The notes under the pieces are model-generated. The model did no database searches and had not been told where the DNA came from. It saw only the letters and a list, made by a program, of their open reading frames with translations. A program made the translations under genes and the position numbers. From NCBI RefSeq assembly GCF_030409225.1, contig NZ_JAUFPK010000005.1, positions 372,831-436,830 of the forward strand: a stretch of 64,000 nt of DNA, read 5' to 3'. The stretch's first letter is position 1. Every line of letters begins with the position of its first letter. Source of the DNA: Aquisalimonas lutea. Its GTDB lineage: Bacteria > Pseudomonadota > Gammaproteobacteria > Nitrococcales > Aquisalimonadaceae. Positions 35,044 to 43,596 of this stretch are shown here, piece after piece.

Positions 35044-36081
35044 ATGATTTCCATAAAGCACATCCGGGTCACGGCGGTGGCAGCCGCCTGCCTGCTTGGG
35101 GCGACGGTCGCCGCCGAGCAGGCCGCGGCCGAGACGACGATCAATCTCAGCTACAACGGCGCGCCGGACCCCGACAAGAACGCGGTACACGTATTCGCCA
35201 CCAACCTGCAGGAGCTGGTGGCCGAGAAGACCGACGGCGAGATCCAGCTCGAGCTGTATCCGAACAGCATGCTCGGCGAGGAGGAGGAGCGCATGGAGCA
35301 GACCATGAGCTCCCCCAACCTCAACGTCGCCTCGTTCGCCGGGGTCTCGCCGCTGGTCGAGGAGGTGTTCGTCAGCTCCATCCCGTTCCTGTTCGATGAC
35401 TTCGCCGCCGCCCGCGAATTCTTCGATGAGGGCGCGTACTGGCAGGAGGTCGAGAAGGCGCTGCGCGAGCGTGCCGGCGTGGAGATGTTGGCCGTGGTCG
35501 AGGAGGGCGGCTTCCTGGCCTTTACCAACGACCAGCGCCCCATCCGCCATCCCGACGATTTCGAGGGGCTGCGCTTCCGCGCCATGGACCCGAGCCAGGT
35601 GGCGCTCTACGAGGCCTTCGGCGCGTCCGGGACGCCCATTCCCTGGACGGATGTCTACATGGCGCTGCGCACGGGGGTCGCGGACGGCCAGATGAACCCG
35701 CCCATGTACATCATTCTCGGGAGCCTCTACGAGGTCCAGGAGTATCTCACGCTGGCGAATATCCAGTACTCGAGCCAGTTCCTCGTGGGCAACGGCGACA
35801 TGATCGACAGCTGGGACGAGGACACCCGCAGTGCCTTCATGGAGGCCGTGGCGGAGGCCAACCAGGAGGCCCGGCGCCACAACGAGGAGCGCGTCGACGA
35901 GCGCATCGCCTATCTCGAAGACCAGGGCATGGAGATCATCCGGCCCACCGACGAGGCGATCGCCGCATTCCGCGAGACGGCCCAGCCGGCCTATCTGGAA
36001 TGGCTGCGCGAGGAGGGGATCGAGGAGCACTGGATCCAGACGGCGCTCGAGGATGCCGGCATGACGCATCTCCTCGACTGA
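35044..36081 (+). CDS. TRAP transporter solute-binding protein, DctP type
   Basis: A 345-residue periplasmic receptor with a Sec signal (VTAVAAACLLGATVAAEQAA, cleavage after AAA). DctP-family landmarks are LELYPNSMLGEEEERMEQT, IPFLFDDFAAAREFFDEG, a Lys/Arg-type ligand strand FEGLRFRAMDPSQVALYEAF, and GTPIPWTDVYMALRTGVADG. It feeds the DctQ and DctM subunits encoded next. GGAGGAGG lies upstream. The neighbours suggest D-alanine, D-Ala-D-Ala or another D-amino acid as ligand, although most characterised DctP proteins bind organic acids. Confidence 0.92.
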   Translation: MISIKHIRVTAVAAACLLGATVAAEQAAAETTINLSYNGAPDPDKNAVHVFATNLQELVAEKTDGEIQLELYPNSMLGEEEERMEQTMSSPNLNVASFAGVSPLVEEVFVSSIPFLFDDFAAAREFFDEGAYWQEVEKALRERAGVEMLAVVEEGGFLAFTNDQRPIRHPDDFEGLRFRAMDPSQVALYEAFGASGTPIPWTDVYMALRTGVADGQMNPPMYIILGSLYEVQEYLTLANIQYSSQFLVGNGDMIDSWDEDTRSAFMEAVAEANQEARRHNEERVDERIAYLEDQGMEIIRPTDEAIAAFRETAQPAYLEWLREEGIEEHWIQTALEDAGMTHLLD

Positions 36082-36153
36082 GTGGCCTCCCGATTCTTCG
36101 ATCCGGCGGGGACCGGCGCGGCCGGTCCCCGCATGCAACGCAGGTAAGCGGCC

Positions 36154-36648
36154 ATGCTTGTCTCGTTCCGCCGGCGGATGCTGGCGTACAGCCGCCCTTT
36201 GTCGCTGGGCATCGCCTCCGCCGTGTTGCTGATCAATCTCGCTGTCATCCTGTACGGCGTGTTCACCCGTTACCTGGTCGGTGGTGCACCGATCTGGACG
36301 GATGAGCTCGCCCGCTTCCTGATCATCGGGACCGTGATGCTGGCCGCCGGCGCCGTCTGGGTGGAGGGCGGCCACATGCGCGTGGCCCTGATCGAGCGCC
36401 TGCTGCCGCGTCCGCTGGCCCGGCTGCTGACCATCTACCAGTGGCTGCTCACGCTGGCGCTCGCCCTGGGGGGTGCCTGGGTGAGCTACCACTACGCCCT
36501 GTCCATCACGGCCATGACCACCTCGGGCCTCGGCATCAGCCGGGCGGTTCCGGTGATGTCGCTGCCGCTGGGTTTTGCCCTGCTGGCCTGGCACATCCTT
36601 CTCTATGGCCCGGCAGCCCTGCCCGTGCCCACGGAGGAGGGCACATGA
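36154..36648 (+). CDS. TRAP transporter small membrane subunit, DctQ type
   Basis: A 164-residue 4-TM protein. TM1 is LGIASAVLLINLAVILYGVF, TM2 follows the family-typical TDELARFLIIGTVMLAAGAV, and two more segments follow (LLTIYQWLLTLALALGGAW, LGFALLAWHILLYG). The DctQ W-x-D/E-E-hyd-x-R pattern is present as IWTDELARF. It forms the permease with DctM. The stop overlaps the DctM start by four bases (ATGA). Confidence 0.92.
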   Translation: MLVSFRRRMLAYSRPLSLGIASAVLLINLAVILYGVFTRYLVGGAPIWTDELARFLIIGTVMLAAGAVWVEGGHMRVALIERLLPRPLARLLTIYQWLLTLALALGGAWVSYHYALSITAMTTSGLGISRAVPVMSLPLGFALLAWHILLYGPAALPVPTEEGT

Positions 36649-37922
36649 CCACGGCGATGCTGCTTGTCTTCATCGTCCACGTGCTCCTGGGCCTGCCGCT
36701 GTTCATCGCCCTGCTGGCGGCGGCGGTGGCCGGCTTCCTGTTCGTGGACCCGGGCATGCTGGGGCGCATGATGCCGCAGCAGTTCTTCGGGGGGATCAAC
36801 GCGTTCTCGCTGATGGCCATTCCGCTGTTCATCCTGGCCGGCAACCTGATGAATACCGGCGGCCTCACCGAGCGGCTCATGGGTTTCGCCCGGCTGCTCG
36901 TCGGCCACCTGCGCGGTGGCGTCGGGCACGTCAATGTGGTCTCCAGCGTCTTCTTCGCCGGTGTCAACGGCTCGGCTGTCGCCGACACCTCGGCGCTGGG
37001 CTCGCTGCTGGTCCCGGCCATGAGCAAGGACGGGTATTCGCGGGCCTTTGCGGCGGGGCTTACCGCCGGGAGCTCGCTCATCGGCCCGATCATTCCGCCC
37101 AGCATCTTCATGATTCTCTATGCATCCCTGACCAATACATCGGTCGGGGACCTGTTCCTCGCCGGGGTTATCCCGGGATTGCTGCTGGGCGTGGCCTTCA
37201 TGGGCATGAATGCCTGGTACGCCTGGCGCACGGCGCTGCCGAAGCGGGGCACGCTGCCCGGGCCGCGGGAGTTCCTGGCGACCGCGTTCGCGGCGCTGCC
37301 GGCGCTGATGGCGCCGTTCATCATCGTCGCCGGCATTGTTGTCGGGTTCGTGACGCCGACGGAGGCCGCCGCCCTGACCGCGCTCTACGTGGCGCTGTGC
37401 GGCGTGGGGCTCGGGGAGCTGCGCCTCGCGGACTTCTGGCGGGCGAGCGTGGACACGGCGCGTCTCACCGCTGCCATTTTCCTGATCATTGCCGCTTCCT
37501 CGACGGTGAGCTGGCTGCTGTCGTACGCCCAGGTGCCGAGCCAGTTCGTCTCGGTGCTGGCACCGTATACCGACAGCGCGGTCATCATTCTCCTACTGCT
37601 CAGCGCCATCACCTTCGTGACCGGCATGTTCATGGAGGAGATCTCCGCGCTCATGCTGCTCACGCCCGTGTTCAGCCCGGTGGCGATGATGGCCGGCATC
37701 GATCCGGTGCACCTCGGGATCATCATCACCCTCAACATCACCATCGCGCTGATCACGCCGCCCATGGGGGCGTGCGTCTTCGTCGCCGCGGCGGTGAGCC
37801 GCATCGAGATCGTGGCGCTGTTCCGCACCATCTGGCCGTTCGTGCTGACGGCCGTCGGCGTGCTGCTCCTGCTCATCCTGTTTCCGCAACTCACACTCTG
37901 GCTACCCGAAACCCTTGGTTGA
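36645..37922 (+). CDS. TRAP transporter large membrane subunit, DctM type
   Basis: A 425-residue, roughly 12-TM transport subunit. DctM signatures are AIPLFILAGNLMNTGGLTER, the conserved NGSAVADTSALGSLLVPAMS with the following GLTAGSSLIGPIIPPSIFMI, and the second repeat LNITIALITPPMGACVFVAA. It carries out Na+-coupled uptake of the ligand bound by DctP. The start is the ATG overlapping the DctQ stop. The dipeptidase gene begins 5 bp after its stop, so uptake and peptide cleavage are encoded as one unit. Confidence 0.93.
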   Translation: MTTAMLLVFIVHVLLGLPLFIALLAAAVAGFLFVDPGMLGRMMPQQFFGGINAFSLMAIPLFILAGNLMNTGGLTERLMGFARLLVGHLRGGVGHVNVVSSVFFAGVNGSAVADTSALGSLLVPAMSKDGYSRAFAAGLTAGSSLIGPIIPPSIFMILYASLTNTSVGDLFLAGVIPGLLLGVAFMGMNAWYAWRTALPKRGTLPGPREFLATAFAALPALMAPFIIVAGIVVGFVTPTEAAALTALYVALCGVGLGELRLADFWRASVDTARLTAAIFLIIAASSTVSWLLSYAQVPSQFVSVLAPYTDSAVIILLLLSAITFVTGMFMEEISALMLLTPVFSPVAMMAGIDPVHLGIIITLNITIALITPPMGACVFVAAAVSRIEIVALFRTIWPFVLTAVGVLLLLILFPQLTLWLPETLG

Positions 37923-37926
37923 TCTC

Positions 37927-38694
37927 ATGCACCAACAGCATTCCTCCTCTTCCGCGGTGATCCCCCCTGTCCCGAGTTCTCCCGATCCCGACTGGGAACG
38001 GCTGACGCAACTGCCGATCCGGGACAACGCCGAGCAACTCGTTCCGGTGAGCCTGGCGCCGGGAGCAATCAAGGCCTATCCCGTGTACGCACGGCTGGGC
38101 ATTCCGGGCGCCGTGCCGGAGTGCTTCGTTCGCGAGGGCGTCTACCATGCCCTGCTCGCCGCAGCCCGGGCGCTTCCCGAGGGTCTCTCGCTGCTTGTTC
38201 TCGACGGCTGGCGTCCGTGGCGCGTCCAGCGGCATCTGTTCGATACCCTCTACGAGACCATCCGGCAGCAGGACCCGGAGCTGACGGAGACGCAGCTTCG
38301 CACTCGCACGCGGGAGTTCGTCTCGCTCCCCAGTCGCGACCCGGAGGCGCCGAGCCCGCATCTCACCGGGGGCGCCGTCGACGTCACGCTCTGCGGGGCC
38401 GACGGCCTGCCCCTGGATATGGGGACGCTGTTCGACGAGCCGTTGCCGGCCTCGCATACGGACTACTTCGAGCGGCTGGCGTCGCCGACGTCGCAGCAGC
38501 GGCGTGCGCGCGACCATCGCCGGCTGCTCTACGACGTCATGGGTTCGCAGGGGTTCACCAATCTACCGAGCGAGTGGTGGCACTTCGATCTCGGCGATCA
38601 GTTGTGGGCGTACTACGGCGAGCACGACGCCGCCGTCTACGGCACCGCCGAGCTGGACACCATCGAGCGGCGCTGGCGCCGCAATCTGACCTGA
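37927..38694 (+). CDS. D-alanyl-D-alanine dipeptidase, VanX/DdpX-like
   Basis: A 255-residue zinc peptidase of family M15D. The zinc motif is SPHLTGGAVDVTL (S-x-H-x-x-G-x-A-x-D) with EWWHFDLGDQLWAYY (the Glu-x-x-His ligand motif), and LVLDGWRPWRVQRHLF is the conserved Arg-containing segment. There is no signal peptide, so it acts on imported D-Ala-D-Ala in the cytoplasm, as DdpX does in E. coli. ATG at 37927 was preferred; a GTG at 37915 inside DctM is an alternative. With no Van ligase or dehydrogenase nearby, a catabolic role is far more likely than glycopeptide resistance. Confidence 0.88.
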   Translation: MHQQHSSSSAVIPPVPSSPDPDWERLTQLPIRDNAEQLVPVSLAPGAIKAYPVYARLGIPGAVPECFVREGVYHALLAAARALPEGLSLLVLDGWRPWRVQRHLFDTLYETIRQQDPELTETQLRTRTREFVSLPSRDPEAPSPHLTGGAVDVTLCGADGLPLDMGTLFDEPLPASHTDYFERLASPTSQQRRARDHRRLLYDVMGSQGFTNLPSEWWHFDLGDQLWAYYGEHDAAVYGTAELDTIERRWRRNLT

Positions 38695-38804
38695 GACGGA
38701 AAGCCCGGTTCTCCGGGCGTCGCAGGGGCGTTGGGCGCGTGCCCCCGGTCGCTGTGGGGGCGCACGCGACCGGGACTATAACCACTCCGGCGAGGAGGAA
38801 CGTG

Positions 38805-40067
38805 ATGGACGTTGTCGTCATTGGTGCGGGGGTTCTGGGCGTGACCACGGCCTGGTACCTGCGCAGGGACGGGCACACCGTCACCGTCGTGGACCGGGCC
38901 GAGGGGGCGGGCCGGGAGACCAGCTTCGCCAACGGCGCGCTGCTGCACGCCAGCCATGCCGAGCCCTGGAATGCGCCCGGCGTGGTCTGGCAGCTGCTGC
39001 GGTGGCTGGGCCGGGAAGACTCGCCGCTGCTGTTGCGCCCGGGGCAGATCCCGCGCGTGGCGGGCTGGGGGCTGGCGTTCCTGCGCAACAGTACGCAGGC
39101 GCGATTCGCGCGGCATACGCGGATCAATGCAGCGCTGGCGGTCTACAGCCTGCAGCAGCTGCGGGCCCTGCGGGCCGAGACGGGGATCCGCTACGACGAG
39201 GCGGCAAACGGCATTCTCAAGGTCTTCCACGACCGCGCCGCACTGGATACGGTGCAGGCCGCATCGCAGATCATGGCCCCGCTCGGGGTGCGCCACGAAG
39301 TCCTGGACAGGGCGGCAACCGTGGCGCGGGAGCCTTCACTGCAAGAGACGGCGGAGCACCTGGTCGGCGGGATCTACTACCCGGACGACGAGAGCGGCGA
39401 CGCCCAGCGTTTCACCGAGCGCCTGGCGGCCCTGGCGGCGGATCGCGGTGTCGTGTTCCGTTACGGCACGTCGGTGGAGCGGCTCGGTGTTCAAGGTGGC
39501 CGGATCGATTCCGTGGAGACGGATCAGGGGGGTCTGGAGCCGGACGCGGTCGTGCTTGCCGCCGGCAACGACTCGCGTGCGCTGGCGCGACAGGCGGGGC
39601 TCCGTCTGCCCATCTATCCCGTCAAGGGCTACTCGGTCACCCTGCCCGCCGAGGGCTGGGCGGCGGCTCCGGCCGTCCCCATCATCGACGATGCGCGCAA
39701 GATCGTGCTCACCCGGATCGGCGATCGCATCCGCATCGCCGGCATGGCCGAATTCGCCGGTCATGACACGACGCTGCACCCGCGGCGGGCCGAGGCGGTA
39801 CTGCGGCAGGCGTGCTCGCTGTACCCGAGTCTCACGGAGCACGCCCGGGGAGTGACCCCGGACTACTGGACGGGGCTGCGCCCCATGACCCCGGACGGCC
39901 CCCCGATCCTCGGGGCGTCCGCCGTGTCCAACCTCTATCTCAATACCGGGCCCGGGCACATGGGCTGGACATTCGCCTGCGGCTGCGCCCGCCTGGTCGC
40001 CGACGAGGTCAGCGGGCATCCCCCTGCGATTGCGCTGGACGGGCTGGGACCACGGCGCATGTGGTAG
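38805..40067 (+). CDS. D-amino-acid dehydrogenase, DadA-like
   Basis: A 420-residue FAD oxidoreductase. The N-terminal dinucleotide fold is DVVVIGAGVLGVTTAWYLRR with VTVVDRAEGAGRETSFANGA, and the C-terminal FAD contact is NTGPGHMGWTFACGCARLVA. The middle block PIYPVKGYSVTLPAEG is typical of DadA. It oxidises D-alanine and other D-amino acids to oxo acids, passing electrons to the quinone pool. GAGGAGGAA precedes ATG 38805. A 110-bp gap separates it from the dipeptidase gene. Together they convert imported D-Ala-D-Ala to pyruvate and ammonia. Confidence 0.92.
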   Translation: MDVVVIGAGVLGVTTAWYLRRDGHTVTVVDRAEGAGRETSFANGALLHASHAEPWNAPGVVWQLLRWLGREDSPLLLRPGQIPRVAGWGLAFLRNSTQARFARHTRINAALAVYSLQQLRALRAETGIRYDEAANGILKVFHDRAALDTVQAASQIMAPLGVRHEVLDRAATVAREPSLQETAEHLVGGIYYPDDESGDAQRFTERLAALAADRGVVFRYGTSVERLGVQGGRIDSVETDQGGLEPDAVVLAAGNDSRALARQAGLRLPIYPVKGYSVTLPAEGWAAAPAVPIIDDARKIVLTRIGDRIRIAGMAEFAGHDTTLHPRRAEAVLRQACSLYPSLTEHARGVTPDYWTGLRPMTPDGPPILGASAVSNLYLNTGPGHMGWTFACGCARLVADEVSGHPPAIALDGLGPRRMW

Positions 40068-40087
40068 GCGGAACCGTTCCGTCCGCC
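40067..40087 (+). terminator. hairpin after the DadA-like gene
   Basis: GGCGGA (40067-40072) pairs with TCCGCC (40082-40087), and an internal GGAAC/GTTCC alternative stem exists. It begins at the stop codon and lies between convergent genes. Without a T tract it is a weak terminator candidate. Confidence 0.3.
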
Positions 40088-40123
40088 TGCCACACGCGCC
40101 GTAGCGCCAGTCACCGGGTATTC

Positions 40124-41518
40124 CTACCGGATTTCCAGGTCATAGAGCCCGCCCGCGCTACGGAATGCGTCCCGGATCTGGAGGCGGTACTCGCCCGGCT
40201 CCAGCTGGGCCCGTAGGCGGGAGTTGAGGCCGGTTCCGCCATCATCGTCAGCGAGGGAGACTCCCTCCCCGGAGAGTTCCAGGTAGGCGTCGAAAGCCGT
40301 GGACCGGAGATCAATGGTGTAGCTTCCGGCGTTGTCGATGTCCAGGGTATAGCCGTTGCTTTCCGACGGCGGAAGCATGCCTTTGATCTGGTCGCTCGGG
40401 GCAACCCGTCCGTCATTGTGGAGCGCGAAGTCGTCACCCAACGGCTCCCCGTTGGCCTGCAGGGTGAACATGCCGTTCCCGCCGCTGGAGAACGAGCTCA
40501 CGCGGACCGTGAATTCGCCCGCCTCCAGCAGGGCTTCAAGACGGGAGTTGGTTCCGGGCCCGTAGTCATCGTTGCTCAGCAGGCGATTGTTGCCTTCTAC
40601 CTCCAGCACGGTGTCGAACGTCTCCGAGCTCAGATCGAAGGTGTACAGCGCCCGCTCGGGAACCTGCACCGTGTACTCGACCTGGTTTCCCTGCAGCAGG
40701 CCGTTCACGGAGGTCCCCAGCTCAAGCGCACCGCCGTTCTGCAGCTCGCGGTCTTCCGGCATTTCCTCCTGCGCGACGGACAGGGAATAGAACCCGCTGC
40801 CCTCGTGGTTGTAGCTACGCGCGCCGAGCTCATACTCGCCGGGCTCGAGCATGGTCTGAATGCGGGAATTGCGGTTTTGCCCGCCATCGTCATCGGTCAG
40901 GCTCATCCCCTGGCCCGAGAGCTCCAGGATAGTGTCGAACTCGGGACTGGTCATGTCCACGGTGTAGAGCCCGCTTTCCTCGATCACGAGGGTGTGGGTA
41001 CTGGTCTCGCCGTCGAGCCAGCCCTCCACGGTGGAGCCCGGCTGGACGGTGTCGTTGCTGCTGAGATCCCGCAGTCGGGATTCGATATTGAACGGACCGT
41101 CCTCGCCGTTGCCTCCGCTGCTGACCACGAGCAGGTACGTCCCGGCTGTCCGCGGCCGGTAGGAAAGCCGTCCCGGCGACCGGTTGTTCCCCAGGCCCGT
41201 CTGCCCTTCGGCCATGGTGCTTGCGACCAGCTTTTCCTGGGGGCTGTACAGGGCCAGATCTCCCGGAAAGGCGGCATCCAGCTCGAACTGGGCCAGCTGG
41301 TCACGCGGAAGGTCGACGGCAATTCTGTGGTAATGGCTGCCATCGTTGAAGTTGCGCGGCGCCTGGGAAGTCAGCTCGCCATCGTAGACTTCTCCCATGG
41401 CAAGCTGCTCGGTGCCCAGTCGTTCCTGTACCAACGGTGCCAGCAGGTATCCGGCCGCGCCGGCTGCCACTACCAGGACCAGCGCCACCGCAGCGGCGAT
41501 TCCAGGGTTGATTCGCAA
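40124..41518 (-). CDS. membrane-anchored protein with four PPC-like beta-sandwich repeats
   Basis: A 464-residue exported protein with an uncleaved-looking N-terminal TM (IAAAVALVLVVAAGAAGYLL). The rest is four tandem domains of about 100 residues resembling bacterial pre-peptidase C-terminal (PPC) domains. Repeats 2-4 share a core: YTVDMTSPEFDTILELSGQG, then SLTDDDGGQNRNSRI, then LEPGEYELGARSYNHEG. The DDDGG-x-x-x-NSR loop is a likely calcium site. PPC domains usually sit at the end of secreted proteases; here no catalytic domain is present, so a surface adhesion or binding role is plausible but unproven. It is convergent with the DadA-like gene. Confidence 0.8.
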   Translation of the reverse strand: MRINPGIAAAVALVLVVAAGAAGYLLAPLVQERLGTEQLAMGEVYDGELTSQAPRNFNDGSHYHRIAVDLPRDQLAQFELDAAFPGDLALYSPQEKLVASTMAEGQTGLGNNRSPGRLSYRPRTAGTYLLVVSSGGNGEDGPFNIESRLRDLSSNDTVQPGSTVEGWLDGETSTHTLVIEESGLYTVDMTSPEFDTILELSGQGMSLTDDDGGQNRNSRIQTMLEPGEYELGARSYNHEGSGFYSLSVAQEEMPEDRELQNGGALELGTSVNGLLQGNQVEYTVQVPERALYTFDLSSETFDTVLEVEGNNRLLSNDDYGPGTNSRLEALLEAGEFTVRVSSFSSGGNGMFTLQANGEPLGDDFALHNDGRVAPSDQIKGMLPPSESNGYTLDIDNAGSYTIDLRSTAFDAYLELSGEGVSLADDDGGTGLNSRLRAQLEPGEYRLQIRDAFRSAGGLYDLEIR

Positions 41519-42149
41519 AACAAATCTCCTTTTCTCTCAATAGAATCCGTTGGACTTCCTTAACCCATGGACACGCGGCAGCCATTCCCCTGCCGGGCGG
41601 CAGCGGCTCGTCGTCGACGGGAGCCCAGGGATACCCCGCGGTCCAGGGTGAACGATACTGTTCCGATGATTAGGTCGCAAACAGTACAAGGGGAAAAATG
41701 GGGCGTTTATCGGCGCTTTCGAGTAGACAACATGGAAGGAGATGGAGCCCCATGACTCGGTAGCTCGGGGTACCCGGCCGTTTAGCCTATGAGCCTGTAT
41801 GTCCATTTGCCCGCTGATGAAGAAAGCCGCCCGGGATGACTCCCCCGGTAACAGCCCGGTCAGTTATCCGGGGTGAGGTCAGTGGCCATAGCTAACGCCG
41901 TGGAATCCTCTAAAACTAGAAGGACTCACGCCGAAACCCCGGCTTGGCGCGTCTTGTGCGGCGGTGCTAGAGTGAGCGTTGATGCTGCAAGGGACTTAAG
42001 GATGAATGCGGCTGAAACAGGGATGACACGCAGGGACCGACTCCCCGACTATCCAGGTGCCTCCTGCCTACATGCCCGATAAAGTCCCCCGGCATCGTGT
42101 TGCAGTAGACGCTGCGTGAGATTCACAGGGACAGCGACGGGGGACAGGG
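41519..42149. other. 631-bp non-coding stretch before the orphan hcp gene
   Basis: No protein is recognised on either strand. It carries the promoter of the PPC-repeat gene on its left. It also carries a hairpin-forming dyad at 41844-41874 (CCCCGG and TAAC paired with GTTA and TCCGGGG) and, at 41961-42019, the first copy of a 60-bp repeat that recurs at 43597-43656. Base composition falls towards the right, marking the edge of the accessory island. Confidence 0.5.
41961..42019 (+). repeat. diverged direct repeat, copy 1, left flank of the hcp cluster
   Basis: This begins GCGGTGCTAG and ends with GGATGAATGCGGCTGAAACA. The same beginning and almost the same end (GGATGAATGCGGCTGAGACA) occur in the same orientation and spacing at 43597-43656, with moderate similarity in between. 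The two copies bracket 42150-43487, suggesting insertion-element ends, a recombination site or duplicated flanking DNA. Confidence 0.6.
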
Positions 42150-42638
42150 ATGTCTATTTTCATGAGTTATAAGGGAATCAAGGGCGAGTCGTCCGACAAG
42201 AACCACAAGGAGTGGATCGACATCGACGACCTACACTGGGGTGTTAAACGCAACATCACCTCGAACACCTCTACCCAGAACGACCGTGAGTCGGCCAACG
42301 CCGTAATCCAGGACCTGACGCTGGCCCGACGCATGGACAGTGCTTCCCCGAACCTCTTCATCGAGTCCTGCTCCGGCAAGGGCAAGACGATCGTACTGCA
42401 TCTAACGAAGACCGGAACGGGTACCGGCAGCGACGCCTTCATGGAGTACGCCCTGAAGAACGCGCTGATTAGCAGCTACGAGATGAATGCCGAGACCGAA
42501 GCCGATGAGCGGCCCACTGAGCTGCTTACCATCAGCTTCGTTGATTTGGAGATGAAATACACCCCCTACGACCAGGATGGCAACGCGATGGCGCCAGTCG
42601 CGGTTGGCTTCGATACGTCGACCGGCGAGAAGCGATAA
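42150..42638 (+). CDS. hcp: Hcp-family type VI secretion tube protein (orphan)
   Basis: A 162-residue Hcp protein, normal length for the family. The N-terminus IFMSYKGIKGESSDKNHKEW matches the Hcp start (F-hyd-K-I-x-G-I-x-G-E-S-x-D), and the middle reads LTLARRMDSASPNLFIESCS, GKGKTIVLHLTKTGTG and ALKNALISSYEMN. Hcp hexamers stack into the secreted inner tube of the type VI system and can carry effectors in the lumen. No other T6SS structural gene is in the window, so this is an orphan hcp followed by unknown genes, the usual setting for Hcp-carried cargo. AGGG precedes the ATG. Confidence 0.9.
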   Translation: MSIFMSYKGIKGESSDKNHKEWIDIDDLHWGVKRNITSNTSTQNDRESANAVIQDLTLARRMDSASPNLFIESCSGKGKTIVLHLTKTGTGTGSDAFMEYALKNALISSYEMNAETEADERPTELLTISFVDLEMKYTPYDQDGNAMAPVAVGFDTSTGEKR

Positions 42639-42654
42639 TAGGGAGGTCTTTACC

Positions 42655-43170
42655 ATGATGGAGATGAGGGTCGCCCTCGGAGGCGTGGGTATTGGTATTC
42701 CTCGAATGAATGTCGGAATCAGTATCAGTCACGCTGCGATCATAGATTTTCGCTCGGATATGAGGTCCACACCCTTTCGTCTAGTGATTGCTAGCGATGA
42801 TTCCTTATCCGGGTTCAGTAACAGCTTTATATCAAGCCATATCATCACTGAATGGTTTCCGGTTAACGTGGCCAAGCATTCGTGGCTGCATAGAAAAAAT
42901 AGACTTCGAGGACAGTTGGCGGATTTGGCGTGTTACGGAACGTATGTTGGTTCCGGGTTCGTCGATATCAATTTCACTGTATACGATGAGTATGGTGAGC
43001 CTAGGACCTTGCTGCATACTGCCAACAGGGCAACGTCCTCCGGCTGGCAGTTTGACAGCACGAAAGTACGGGGGCACCTGCAGCGCATGTTCAGTGACTT
43101 CGATTTGGAAAGGAACATTCATCTGCGGGAGCAACACAACAACGGTATCCCGGCGCGGGAGGCTGATTAG
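42655..43170 (+). CDS. unknown protein following hcp; candidate cargo or adaptor
   Basis: A 171-residue soluble protein; no family recognised. ATG at 42655 (or 42658) has the strong site GGGAGGTCTT. The sequence is beta-rich at the start (RVALGGVGIGIPRMNVGISI), with a middle block GQLADLACYGTYVGSGFVDI and a charged C-terminus (DFDLERNIHLREQHNNGIPA). It lacks a signal peptide and TM segments. It sits 16 bp after hcp and 2 bp before a small membrane protein. An effector carried by Hcp is possible, but no catalytic motif is visible. Its GC content is clearly below that of the flanking genes. Confidence 0.65.
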   Translation: MMEMRVALGGVGIGIPRMNVGISISHAAIIDFRSDMRSTPFRLVIASDDSLSGFSNSFISSHIITEWFPVNVAKHSWLHRKNRLRGQLADLACYGTYVGSGFVDINFTVYDEYGEPRTLLHTANRATSSGWQFDSTKVRGHLQRMFSDFDLERNIHLREQHNNGIPAREAD

Positions 43171-43172
43171 TT

Positions 43173-43487
43173 ATGACCCGCTTTTTGAGCATCGTGGTAC
43201 TGCTCGTGGCCGGCTACCTTGCGTTCTCAATCTTTATGATGGTATCCACGGATTCCGCCGTATTTACAGAGATCAACAGCGAATTCTCGCGCAGTACGAC
43301 GCCCTCATGGTTCGTGGAGACGTTCATGCATCCGGCAACAGGGTACGTTGTTGTTGCGCTCTGCATCGCGTTGCTCGTGAAGGAAGTTCTGGTGAAATCC
43401 GCAAAGGCCTGCTTGGGCATCAACATCGCCATGTTGGCTGTTTTCGGCGTCTTTTCCTACCAGTTCGTGCCGCCTCTTGTCGGTTAG
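43173..43487 (+). CDS. small three-TM membrane protein, candidate immunity protein of the hcp cluster
   Basis: A 104-residue inner-membrane protein. Segments are at 4-24 (FLSIVVLLVAGYLAFSIFMM), about 52-72 (GYVVVALCIALLVKEVLV) and 80-100 (INIAMLAVFGVFSYQFVPP). The polar loop after TM1 (STDSAVFTEINSEFSRSTTP) would be periplasmic. ATG follows the stop of the preceding gene by two bases, so they are coupled. Small multi-TM proteins at the end of hcp or vgrG clusters are often immunity proteins; here that is inference. I recall similar small membrane proteins beside hcp in other genomes. Confidence 0.65.
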   Translation: MTRFLSIVVLLVAGYLAFSIFMMVSTDSAVFTEINSEFSRSTTPSWFVETFMHPATGYVVVALCIALLVKEVLVKSAKACLGINIAMLAVFGVFSYQFVPPLVG

Positions 43488-43596
43488 TTGCAAATGGAAC
43501 TGTGCCCGGAAAGGCGCGCTTGTGGCTATTTACCTGTACATGCTGCGGACGTGCCGACAACCAACCCAAAATCCAGGCTTTGCTGGGGATTCGGAC

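Noticed and set aside
37927-38694. Vancomycin-resistance role for the VanX-like gene
   Set aside because: There is no vanH, vanA-type ligase or VanRS system; the neighbours are a transporter and DadA, which fit D-alanine catabolism.
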